Source of the DNA: Alphaproteobacteria bacterium UBA3439
GTDB lineage: Bacteria; Pseudomonadota; Alphaproteobacteria; Puniceispirillales; Puniceispirillaceae
Assembly (NCBI GenBank): GCA_002378605.1
Contig: DFSK01000088.1
Span: forward strand, 5,155 to 17,114
Reading direction: 5' to 3'
Length of the DNA: 11,960 bases
Position numbers and translations under genes: made by a program. Positions 5,673-11,960 of the stretch are shown one piece after another; position 1 is the stretch's first letter, and each line of letters begins with the position of its first letter. Below the pieces are notes generated by a model. That model worked only from the letters and a program-made list of their open reading frames with translations. It was not told the origin of the DNA and did not search any database.

Positions 5673-6278
5673 TCATTGATCATTTATTTGATGTTTTTGA
5701 ATAATCGGCAGGCTAAGCAAGACAAAACCAAGCGAAATGCCGGTTAGGCCAAACACCTTGAAGGTCACCCATGAATCGGTGCTAAGGCTGCGCCAGGCAA
5801 TTTCATTGGCAAGCGCCGAACAGGCAAACATCGCCACCCATAGCCAGCTCATGATCCGCCAGCCATCATTGGTCAGCTTTACCTGCGCTCCCATAATTGC
5901 GGCAAGCGGGTTGCGCCCCATAGCACGCCCCCCAGCAATCGCCGCCGCAAACATCAAAGTCAGGATCGTCGGTTTGATCTTGATGAATAATTCATTATCG
6001 AAATAGAGGGTCAATCCGGCAAAAAACACCAGCGCTGCACAACCAAATGCCGCCATCATCGGAATGCGGCGTTCAAGAACCCAGCTTGCGGCAAGCGACA
6101 CGATGGTTGCCACCACCAGCACCTTCACGCTGAACATCAGGTCGCTATAGAGATAATTGGCGCCGAAAAACAGCAAAAGCGGGCCAAAATCAAGAAGCAT
6201 GCGCCGCCCATTTGATGGCGGAGTTTCATCGTCCTTGGCTTTGCCAGACGGGGTCTGATCATTCATGTTTCTAATCAT
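5673..6278 (-). CDS. yciB: Inner membrane septation-type protein, YciB/IspZ family
   Basis: A 201-residue membrane protein. After a hydrophilic N-terminus of about 25 residues come several hydrophobic segments (roughly 28-45, 50-66, 73-90, 103-118, 140-160, 172-192). Family motifs are LLDFGPLLLFFGANY, LERRIPMMAAFG, YFDNELFIKIKPTI, and near the end ANEIAWRSLSTDSWVTFKVFG. YciB proteins sit in the inner membrane and are linked to cell-envelope maintenance and division; their biochemical activity is not settled. Two in-frame ATGs, 6278 and 6266, both lack a good ribosome site, so the start is uncertain by four residues. It lies downstream of dusA on the same strand, separated by 116 bp that hold an imperfect palindrome. 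Confidence 0.9.
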   Translation of the reverse strand: MIRNMNDQTPSGKAKDDETPPSNGRRMLLDFGPLLLFFGANYLYSDLMFSVKVLVVATIVSLAASWVLERRIPMMAAFGCAALVFFAGLTLYFDNELFIKIKPTILTLMFAAAIAGGRAMGRNPLAAIMGAQVKLTNDGWRIMSWLWVAMFACSALANEIAWRSLSTDSWVTFKVFGLTGISLGFVLLSLPIIQKHQINDQ

Positions 6279-6312
6279 CCAATCATTTCAAAAAATCTTA
6301 AAACCGTTTATA

Positions 6313-6334
6313 TCCGCAGACATATGTCTTCGGA
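6313..6334. promoter_or_regulatory. 22-bp imperfect palindrome between dusA and yciB
   Basis: AGACATATGTCT (6318-6329) is a perfect 12-bp palindrome. It extends on both sides, after one mismatch, by TCCG (6313-6316) and CGGA (6331-6334). It lies about 35 bp upstream of the yciB-like start and about 60 bp after the dusA stop. As RNA it would form a hairpin with an AUAU loop, but a T-run does not follow directly, so it is a poor intrinsic terminator. A dimeric operator for the yciB-like gene is equally possible. Confidence 0.4.
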
Positions 6335-6394
6335 CATAAATCCCAAAGCATAAATCTGTGCCTTATCACTACCCTAAATCCAGCGTACCTCCAA

Positions 6395-7399
6395 CTAGGC
6401 GGCCAGTTTTGCTGCCAAAATTTCGCACTCGTCGGCGGCCTTGCGAATAAACGCGCCGCCATCATCGGCAAGACGCGCCTGTTCACCCAATTGGCGGCGC
6501 CAATGTTTGGCTCCGCGTTGGCCTGCATATAGCCCCAGCATATGCCGTGTTATGCTGTGAAGCGGCACATGATTTTCCATCATCTGATCGGCATAAGCGG
6601 CCATTGCCTCGGCCACTTGGCGACGGCTTGGCGGTGATGCGGCAAAAAAATCATTGGCGATTTCGGTTAAAATATATGGCGTGCGATAGGCTGCGCGTCC
6701 AAGCATCACCCCGGCAAAACCAGTGATTTCAGTTGCAATTTGCGCTTTGGTTTCCAGCCCGCCATTCAAAATCACCCCAAGATCATCACGGCGCATGGCA
6801 AGACGGCGCGCGCGGTCATAATCAAGCGGCGGAATATCACGATTTTCCTTTGGACTTAGGCCTTTTAGCCATGCTTTGCGGGCATGAAGGTAAAATATTC
6901 TAACCCCGGCATCAGCAACCAGATCAACAAATTGATCGAGGCCCGTTTCGGGATCCATATCGTCAATACCAATGCGGCATTTTACCGTAACCGGCAAATC
7001 ACTCGCCGCCATCATCGCCGAACAGCAATCAGCCACCAGCTTTGGTTCGGCCATCAGACAGGCCCCAAACCGGCCAGATTGCACCCGATCAGATGGACAT
7101 CCGACATTGAGGTTAATCTCGGCAAATCCCTTGTCAGCAGCGCGTTCAACCGCCATTGCCAAACGTTCGGGCTGGCTGCCACCAAGCTGAAGCACCAGCG
7201 GATGTTCAATTTCATTATGACCAAGAAGCCGGTCAAGATCGCCATGAATGACCGCCTCGGCCGTTACCATTTCGGTAAAGAGCAACGCATCTGGCACAAG
7301 ATGCCGGTGAAAGACACGGCAATGCCGGTCAGTCCAATCCATCATCGGGGCCACACAAAGGCGGCGGTCAATGCTGTCGATTTGATCAATGCTGGTCAT
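6395..7399 (-). CDS. dusA: tRNA-dihydrouridine synthase A
   Basis: A 334-residue flavoprotein that reduces uridine to dihydrouridine in the tRNA D-loop with FMN and NADPH. The DusA subgroup is indicated by CVAPMMDWTDRHCR (15-28), FTEMVTAEAV (41-50), PLVLQLGGSQP (67-77), INLNVGCPSDRVQSGRFGAC (95-114, catalytic Cys101), the VKCRIGIDD segment, YLHARKAWLKGLSPKENR and VMLGRAAY. Length is typical of the family. Either the ATG at 7399 or the GTG next to it (7402) could be the start; AAGGAAGG lies 10-13 bases upstream, slightly nearer the ideal for the GTG. It follows the DUF1491 gene by about 35 bp on the same strand, so the two are probably co-transcribed. Nothing is truncated or unusual in the visible motifs. 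Confidence 0.96.
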   Translation of the reverse strand: MTSIDQIDSIDRRLCVAPMMDWTDRHCRVFHRHLVPDALLFTEMVTAEAVIHGDLDRLLGHNEIEHPLVLQLGGSQPERLAMAVERAADKGFAEINLNVGCPSDRVQSGRFGACLMAEPKLVADCCSAMMAASDLPVTVKCRIGIDDMDPETGLDQFVDLVADAGVRIFYLHARKAWLKGLSPKENRDIPPLDYDRARRLAMRRDDLGVILNGGLETKAQIATEITGFAGVMLGRAAYRTPYILTEIANDFFAASPPSRRQVAEAMAAYADQMMENHVPLHSITRHMLGLYAGQRGAKHWRRQLGEQARLADDGGAFIRKAADECEILAAKLAA

Positions 7400-7435
7400 C
7401 ACGGCTTTATAGCCTTCCTTCGGGCAAATGCCAAC

Positions 7436-7762
7436 TCACAGCGCGTCAAACGGGTTTCGCGCTTTTGCATCAGTGACCGCTACAATAAAGGCATCATGAT
7501 CCATCTTCATTTCGGCGGCAAGGCGCGTTGTGGCGGTTGCGCCATCCACCCATTCGGTGCTGGTGATGATTTGCCACGCGTAATTGCCATCAAAATCAAG
7601 GCTTCGCGCCAATAATTTATGGCGCCCATCAAGCGCATCAATATGCACAAAAATGGCGCCAGCATCGGCATCGCCGCGGCGTGCCAGAACACAATCAATA
7701 AAATTTGCGCTAGCCTGCCGAAGCGCCGCACTTACCAGAATGCCTGATTTCACTCGAGTCAT
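7436..7762 (-). CDS. DUF1491 family protein
   Basis: A 108-residue cytosolic protein resembling the DUF1491 family of Alphaproteobacteria. The N-terminus RVKSGILVSAALRQAS, the ARRGDADAGAIFVHIDALDG segment (28-47), and WQIITSTEWVDG around 63-74 with a closing FIVAVTDAKARNPFD stretch follow the family layout as I recall it. No membrane segment, catalytic triad or Cys cluster is visible, and no function is known to me. The ATG at 7762 is supported by GAGG seven bases upstream. It stands between the DUF1674 gene and dusA, all on the minus strand. Confidence 0.78.
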   Translation of the reverse strand: MTRVKSGILVSAALRQASANFIDCVLARRGDADAGAIFVHIDALDGRHKLLARSLDFDGNYAWQIITSTEWVDGATATTRLAAEMKMDHDAFIVAVTDAKARNPFDAL

Positions 7763-7788
7763 AACGACGCCTCATTTGCTAGCTGGCA

Positions 7789-7810
7789 GGCCGGCATGCC
7801 CGATCCGGCC
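7789..7810. repeat. 6-bp GC inverted repeat between DUF1674 and DUF1491 genes
   Basis: GGCCGG (7789-7794) and CCGGCC (7805-7810) enclose a ten-base spacer. On the minus strand it would be a stable hairpin just after the DUF1674 stop, but no T-run follows, so it is more likely a processing or stability element than an intrinsic terminator. Confidence 0.35.
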
Positions 7811-7825
7811 AAAAAACCACATGGC

Positions 7826-8014
7826 TTAAAAATCAGTGCAACGTCCCTTTTGTTCCCAATCGCCATAGCGCGTTGGCTCTGGCCCTTTGGGGCCATTCAC
7901 CTCGGGAGGCATTTCACCATCAGCCGCCTTATCAGGCAGATTGTCGCTATTTTGCACGGTTTTATCGATCGGCTCAGCGGCCGTTGCCAGCGTGTTTTTC
8001 TTGTCTCTTTCCAT
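7826..8014 (-). CDS. DUF1674 protein, SdhAF4-like succinate dehydrogenase assembly factor
   Basis: A 62-residue protein with a polar, variable N-terminus and the diagnostic C-terminal signature GPKGPEPTRYGDWEQKGRCT followed by DF at the very end. This matches DUF1674, the family of the mitochondrial factor SDHAF4/Sdh8, which binds flavinylated SdhA and aids assembly of succinate dehydrogenase. The bacterial members are assumed to do the same. No sdh genes are in the window. In Alphaproteobacteria I recall this small gene often lying back to back with rsmB, as it does here (77 bp between start codons). The ATG at 8014 has only a weak ribosome site. The complete signature makes a chance ORF very unlikely. 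Confidence 0.9.
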   Translation of the reverse strand: MERDKKNTLATAAEPIDKTVQNSDNLPDKAADGEMPPEVNGPKGPEPTRYGDWEQKGRCTDF

Positions 8015-8091
8015 AATTGGGTATATGCCCCTTTAGACGCCCAAAAACAAGTCATCAGCCACGTTATGCAGATGAACCATCGGAATTTTCA
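8015..8091. promoter_or_regulatory. Divergent promoter region between the DUF1674 gene and rsmB
   Basis: These 77 bp separate two divergent genes, so promoters for both are expected here or overlapping the gene starts. I see no clear -35/-10 pair. An imperfect palindrome, GGGTATATGCCC (8019-8030), lies next to the DUF1674 start. Confidence 0.4.
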
Positions 8092-9657
8092 ATGCCTGAT
8101 CGCAAAACCTCTTCGACACCGACCCGCCTTGACAAGCCTTTATTGCGTTTAGAAACGCCAAAAAAGCCTGCAAAGCCGCGGCCAGCAACCCGTGGTGAGC
8201 GCCAATCAGCTGATAATTCATCTTCGGGCAAACCATCTGCAAATCAGAACCGGCCAGCCTCACGCCCCAATGGCGATAAAACAGCCAGCGCCGCATCGCG
8301 GGCAAAAACCAGCAGCAAACCGGCAAAGCCAGCTGGCAAACGGCCAGATGCAACGGCAAAAAAGGCCGTTCCAACGTCGCTTACAAGCCGCCGCATCGTC
8401 TATGATCTTTTGGTCGCTGTTGACGAGGGCATCCAGCTTGATAAGGCGCTGTCATCCAATCATGATTTGCCAAAACTAGAAGATCGCGACCGCCGGTTTG
8501 TTCGTTTGCTGGCAACAACCAGCCTTCGCCATCGTGGCCAATTGGAACGCGTGCTTGCCCCGCTTGTTGCGCGCAAACCTTTTGGCGCACAAGCCAATGC
8601 CAACCTCATCCTGCTGATGGGTGCAGCGCAGCTTTTGCTGTTGAAAACAGGCGCGCATGCCGCCGTTGACAGCACGGTCGAGCTTATGCGCCAAACCGGA
8701 TTTGACCGGCTATGCGGGCTTGCCAATGCGGTCATGCGCCGCCTCACCCGTGAAGGCGAGGCCTTATTTGAAGCCACCAGCCATATGGATAATCTGCCAA
8801 GCTGGTTGCAACAAAGCTGGCGGCATTATTGGGGTGAGGAAGCCACCACCGCCATTGCCGATCTCGCCATGCTGCCACCGCCGCTCGATATTTCAGTAAA
8901 AGAAGATGCCGCCGGATGGGCGGAAAAGCTTGACGCCCGCCTGATTGACAATCACAGCCTGCGCCGTGAATTTGACGGCGATCCATCCCTGCTTGTCGGC
9001 TTTGATGAAGGCGCATGGTGGGTGCAAGATGCCGCCGCCGCCCTGCCAGCCCGTCTGTTAAATATCACCAAAGATGAGGCGATTATTGATTTATGTGCAG
9101 CGCCCGGCGGCAAAACGGCACAATTGATTGCCGCTGGCGGTCGCGTCACCGCGATTGATAATAGCCGCAAACGGCTCGACCGGTTACGGCGCAATCTGAA
9201 ACGTCTGAAACTATCGGCTGATCTTGTGCTTGCTGATGGCGTCAGCTACAGCCCCGATGCGCCTGTTGATGCCGTTCTTGTCGATGCGCCTTGTTCGGCA
9301 ACCGGCACGGTGCGGCGACGGCCAGATATTTTGAACCAGCGCGAAGCCGAGGACATTATTGCATTACAGCAAATCCAATGGGATCTGGTGACAAATGCGC
9401 TTGGCTGGCTTCGTTCAGGTGGCCGCATGGTTTACGCCACCTGTTCGTTGCAACCGGAAGAAGGTGAAGATATCATCAGCGCGATCATAGATGCCGCTGA
9501 TGGGCGCTTTGGCATTGATCCAATCACCGCAGATGAAGCTGGTATCTTTGCCCCGTCGATCACCGATACTGGCTGCATCCGCATCCTGCCAAGCGACTAT
9601 GTTGATATTGGCGGGGTTGATGGCTTTTTCATCGCGCGGTTAATGTCTTTAGAATAG
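8092..9657 (+). CDS. rsmB: RsmB/Fmu-type RNA cytosine-C5 methyltransferase
   Basis: A 521-residue SAM-dependent methyltransferase of the RsmB/NOL1/NOP2/Sun family; the type enzyme makes m5C967 in 16S rRNA. Residues 1-95 are a Pro/Lys/Ser/Ala-rich, basic, probably disordered extension. Residues about 97-225 are the NusB-like RNA-binding domain. The catalytic domain has DLCAAPGGKTAQL (333-345, SAM binding), AIDNSRKRLDRLRRN (354-368), VDAPCSATGTVRRRPDI (397-413, Cys401) and YATCSLQPEEGED (448-460, catalytic Cys451). Both cysteines of the m5C mechanism are present. The ATG at 8092 is preferred; a TTG at 8017 would extend the frame by 25 residues almost to the divergent gene and has no support. 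The heparinase-family gene follows after 45 bp. The exact RNA target cannot be fixed from sequence alone. Confidence 0.93.
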   Translation: MPDRKTSSTPTRLDKPLLRLETPKKPAKPRPATRGERQSADNSSSGKPSANQNRPASRPNGDKTASAASRAKTSSKPAKPAGKRPDATAKKAVPTSLTSRRIVYDLLVAVDEGIQLDKALSSNHDLPKLEDRDRRFVRLLATTSLRHRGQLERVLAPLVARKPFGAQANANLILLMGAAQLLLLKTGAHAAVDSTVELMRQTGFDRLCGLANAVMRRLTREGEALFEATSHMDNLPSWLQQSWRHYWGEEATTAIADLAMLPPPLDISVKEDAAGWAEKLDARLIDNHSLRREFDGDPSLLVGFDEGAWWVQDAAAALPARLLNITKDEAIIDLCAAPGGKTAQLIAAGGRVTAIDNSRKRLDRLRRNLKRLKLSADLVLADGVSYSPDAPVDAVLVDAPCSATGTVRRRPDILNQREAEDIIALQQIQWDLVTNALGWLRSGGRMVYATCSLQPEEGEDIISAIIDAADGRFGIDPITADEAGIFAPSITDTGCIRILPSDYVDIGGVDGFFIARLMSLE

Positions 9658-9702
9658 GCGGAAACGCATTGATTTCTTAATCGTGACAAACGACAGGCAA
9701 TA

Positions 9703-11286
9703 ATGGCGAAGCGCGGCAAAAATCCTGACTCATGGCGTGTTGGCAAGCTTGAACAGCTGTTCCGACACACAGGCCTGTTTTTGTGGAGTTTGCGAGGCAG
9801 CAAGCCAAATGCGATCATCACCGGCTATTCCGATCATTGGCGCGGTTCGGCAAGTAAGGGATCGCAAATCATGACCAGCGGTTCCAGCTGGCGGGTTAGC
9901 AGTGACGGCTTTGATGATTTTGAATGGCTTCGCGATTTGCGCACATTTGGCGGCAGTCAGGCCCGCAGCCGGGCGCGGAGCCTGATCACCAACTGGCTTA
10001 AGGTTAATGGCCGCTGGAACGCCAAAAGCTGGCAACCTGATATCATGGGGCAACGTCTGGCAAATCTGGTTTTTTGCTATGATTGGTATGGCAGTTCTGC
10101 CGATGAAACATTCCAGCAGCAAATCAGCGACTCGATTGGGTTACAGGCACGCTGTTTGGCGATTGATTGGAAACGGCTCTATGATCGTGATGCCCGCGTT
10201 GGCGCCCTACGCGGCCTGATCATTGCCGAAGCCGCGCTTGGCGCCGAGGCCAGTGATCTTGATAATCTGATGGAATTTCTAGTACCGCTAATAGACGGAA
10301 TGATCCATGCTGATGGCGGCCATAAAAGCCGTATGCCCAACAGGCATCTGGCCATCATGCGCGACCTTATCGAAATTCGGAACAGCGGTATTGCAAACCA
10401 GTTGGAACAGCTTGCTTGGCTTGATACAACCATTGCCAAGATGGGCGCAATCTGTCGCATGTGGCGTCATGCTGATGGGCAATTTGCCAGATTTAACGGC
10501 GCGGGTCTTTCCGATCCTGAAATCATCGAAGAAACGCTGGCGCGCGCGGGTCAAAAGGGCAAGCTGTTGCAACAAGCACCCTATAGCGGTTTTTTGCGAT
10601 TCTCATCGGGACGATCAACCGTGATCATGGATGTTGGACAACCGGCCGAACATGCCGATGTGGCTGGGCTTGGCACGCTTGGTTTTGAATTTGCCGTTGG
10701 GCAGAATCTATTGGTGATAAACCCGGGTCAGATTACCGGCGATGTTAATCTTCAACGCCTGCTAAGCTCGACCAAGGCGCATTCGACCCTGACCCTTGAT
10801 GGCCAGAATTCATCTGATTTTGCCGCAGGTCGTCTTGCCAAAATATCTGATGTTGAAATGGGGCCAGCCGAAGGTGGGCTGCTCGCGATTGCCAGCCATA
10901 ACGGCTATGAGACATCGCATGGCATTATTCACCATCGCAAATTATATCTGTCGACCGGCGGCGGCAATCTTCGTGGGGCTGATCGGTTGGAATATTCTGG
11001 CGCGCCAGGTGAAATTGCCCGCATGGCGATCATTCGGTTTCATTTACACCCCCGTGTTACTGTCGCCATGCTTCGCGACCAGCGGGTTCTGATCAAGATT
11101 CGTGGCAATCGCGCCGGTTGGGTATTTCGGTCCAGCGCGTCAGTGGCATTGGACACGTCCCTGTTTTTTGATATTGATGGGCGCAAGAATTGTCAGCAAA
11201 TCGTCATTAGTGTGCCGCTTGCCGATATCCGGTCAATTGGCGCTGTTGACGTAAAATGGGCATTTCAGCGCAACGAGCCGCTGTAA
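9703..11286 (+). CDS. Heparinase II/III-family protein
   Basis: A 527-residue protein. Residues about 60-290 form a helical region with RTFGGSQARSRAR, LITNWL, SWQPDIMGQRLANLVFCYDW and PDGG-like HADGGHKSRMPNRH motifs, resembling the alpha-helical toroid of heparinase II/III proteins. Residues about 300-527 are the beta-rich heparinase II/III-like half, with YSGFLRFSSGRSTVIMDVG (near 295-315) and HNGYETSHGIIHHRKLYLS (about 403-421). Family lyases cleave acidic glycans, but this chromosomal alphaproteobacterial subgroup next to rsmB has no proven substrate that I know of. A cell-envelope or glycan role is inference. No signal peptide is obvious: the N-terminus is basic and polar. The ATG at 9703 has an ACAGG site nearby. 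It is probably co-transcribed with rsmB, 45 bp upstream. Confidence 0.87.
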   Translation: MAKRGKNPDSWRVGKLEQLFRHTGLFLWSLRGSKPNAIITGYSDHWRGSASKGSQIMTSGSSWRVSSDGFDDFEWLRDLRTFGGSQARSRARSLITNWLKVNGRWNAKSWQPDIMGQRLANLVFCYDWYGSSADETFQQQISDSIGLQARCLAIDWKRLYDRDARVGALRGLIIAEAALGAEASDLDNLMEFLVPLIDGMIHADGGHKSRMPNRHLAIMRDLIEIRNSGIANQLEQLAWLDTTIAKMGAICRMWRHADGQFARFNGAGLSDPEIIEETLARAGQKGKLLQQAPYSGFLRFSSGRSTVIMDVGQPAEHADVAGLGTLGFEFAVGQNLLVINPGQITGDVNLQRLLSSTKAHSTLTLDGQNSSDFAAGRLAKISDVEMGPAEGGLLAIASHNGYETSHGIIHHRKLYLSTGGGNLRGADRLEYSGAPGEIARMAIIRFHLHPRVTVAMLRDQRVLIKIRGNRAGWVFRSSASVALDTSLFFDIDGRKNCQQIVISVPLADIRSIGAVDVKWAFQRNEPL

Positions 11287-11292
11287 AACACA

Positions 11293-11337
11293 GCCTTGGC
11301 AAATGACAATCAGTGCAAAATATGTTTGCATCAAGGC
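11293..11337 (+). promoter_or_regulatory. Nested inverted repeats before the chromate transporter gene
   Basis: An outer GCCTTG/CAAGGC pair (11293-11298, 11332-11337) encloses an inner TGCAAA/TTTGCA hairpin (11314-11319, 11325-11330) with a five-base loop. It starts 7 bp after the heparinase-family stop. T-rich sequence follows only some 20 bases later, so it may be a weak terminator, an operator or a leader hairpin for the next gene. Confidence 0.35.
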
Positions 11338-11364
11338 CTTGACCGTCACCGAAAGTTTTCATTT

Positions 11365-11960
11365 TTGACCCAGACCCAGCCCCTATCCACATCAGATGAT
11401 AACGGCAAAAACACACCGCCGTCATTTGTCCGATCAACCAGCATCTGGGGCAAGATCGGGCTGCTATCCTTTGGCGGGCCAACCGCGCAGATCGCGCTGA
11501 TGCACCGGCTGATTGTTGCCGAACGGCGCTGGCTGAGCGAAGCGCAATTTTTGAATGCGCTTAGCTTTTGCATGCTGCTTCCCGGACCAGAGGCCATGCA
11601 GCTTGCCACCTATGCTGGCTGGCGGATTCATGGCGTTTTTGGCGGGCTAGTCGCTGGCTTGTTATTTGTCCTGCCCGGCGCATTGATCATGCTTGGCCTT
11701 GGCATTGCCTATGTTTATTTCGGTACTTTCGGCATTGTTGGCGCGCTGTTTTTGGGGGTTAAGGCGGCAATTGTTGTTATTGTTTTGCAGGCATTGCTCC
11801 GGCTTGCCGGAAAAGCCTTGCAAAGGCCTCATCAATGGATGATTGCCATCATCGGATTTTGCGGCATTTTCATTCTTGCCCTGCCCTTTCCCCTGATTAT
11901 TGCGATGGCTGCAATCTATGGCTTTGCCAGCAATCGCCAAACCCAAGCAACCACAGCATT
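11365..11960 (+). CDS. chrA: ChrA-type chromate transporter, N-terminal part, cut by right window edge
   Basis: An open frame to the window edge encoding the first CHR domain of a chromate ion transporter. From the proposed start, residues 28-39 read WGKIGLLSFGGP and 69-82 CMLLPGPEAMQLAT. GWRIHGVFGGLVAG (85-98) and FVLPGALIML (101-110) follow. These are characteristic CHR-family motifs. Hydrophobic segments at roughly 92-120, 122-146 and 158-186 indicate an inner-membrane protein; 198 residues are visible of a usual 400 or so. No ATG or GTG exists in frame before the conserved region. The TTG at 11365 is proposed as start; TTGs at 11326 and 11296 are alternatives and the true start is uncertain. 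The family exports chromate, though many members may carry other anions. The frame continues directly from the heparinase frame after its TAA. Confidence 0.88.
   Translation, partial: MTQTQPLSTSDDNGKNTPPSFVRSTSIWGKIGLLSFGGPTAQIALMHRLIVAERRWLSEAQFLNALSFCMLLPGPEAMQLATYAGWRIHGVFGGLVAGLLFVLPGALIMLGLGIAYVYFGTFGIVGALFLGVKAAIVVIVLQALLRLAGKALQRPHQWMIAIIGFCGIFILALPFPLIIAMAAIYGFASNRQTQATTA

Noticed and set aside
6884..7615. Plus-strand open frame of 243 residues
   Set aside because: Antisense to dusA and the DUF1491 gene, both with clear family motifs; no domain in its product.
7789..7810. Intrinsic terminator between the DUF1674 and DUF1491 genes
   Set aside because: The stem is GC-rich, but no T-run follows it on the minus strand; the A-run lies on the wrong side.
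8017..8091. Upstream extension of rsmB from a TTG start
   Set aside because: It would begin 3 bp from the divergent DUF1674 start, leaving no room for promoters; the ATG at 8092 is a normal start.

Overview
The window looks like chromosomal DNA of a marine-type alphaproteobacterium with roughly even base composition. The evidence is gene content: a DUF1674 (SdhAF4-like) gene diverging from rsmB, rsmB followed by a heparinase II/III-family gene, DUF1491, and a corrinoid methyl-transfer cluster of the kind found in methylated-amine-using Alphaproteobacteria such as roseobacters and SAR116 relatives. The lineage is inferred from these arrangements, not from a marker gene.

Region 1 (1-5319, all minus strand, read right to left) is a corrinoid-dependent one-carbon operon: a cobalamin-binding methyl carrier protein (4615-5319), a DUF1638 protein (4020-4634), a small 'virulence factor'-family protein (3656-3970), a MetF-like methylenetetrahydrofolate reductase (2579-3484), a methyltetrahydrofolate:corrinoid methyltransferase (1650-2552), and a 2Fe-2S/ASKHA corrinoid reductive activator (1-1625, cut by the left edge). 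Together they would take a methyl group from an unseen substrate methyltransferase onto cobalamin, pass it to tetrahydrofolate, and oxidise methyl-THF towards methylene-THF. The activator would rescue cobalamin that oxidises to Co(II). The substrate-specific enzyme (MttB-type or other) is not in the window.

Region 2 (5320-5672) is a gene-free leader of about 350 bp. It holds a good sigma70-like promoter for the operon, a perfect 7-bp inverted repeat, small hairpins and a 15-bp tandem duplication. Inside the operon, the gap before the MetF-like gene is bounded by a perfect 13-bp inverted repeat and may encode a structured RNA.

Region 3 (5673-8014, minus strand) is housekeeping: YciB/IspZ-type septation protein, tRNA-dihydrouridine synthase DusA, a DUF1491 protein and a DUF1674/SdhAF4-like protein. 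Region 4 (8092-11960, plus strand) diverges from it: an RsmB/Fmu-type RNA cytosine-C5 methyltransferase with a long basic disordered N-terminus, a heparinase II/III-family protein, and the N-terminal part of a ChrA-type chromate transporter that has no ATG start and is cut by the right edge.

No tRNA or rRNA genes, CRISPR arrays, transposases or insertion sequences were recognised.
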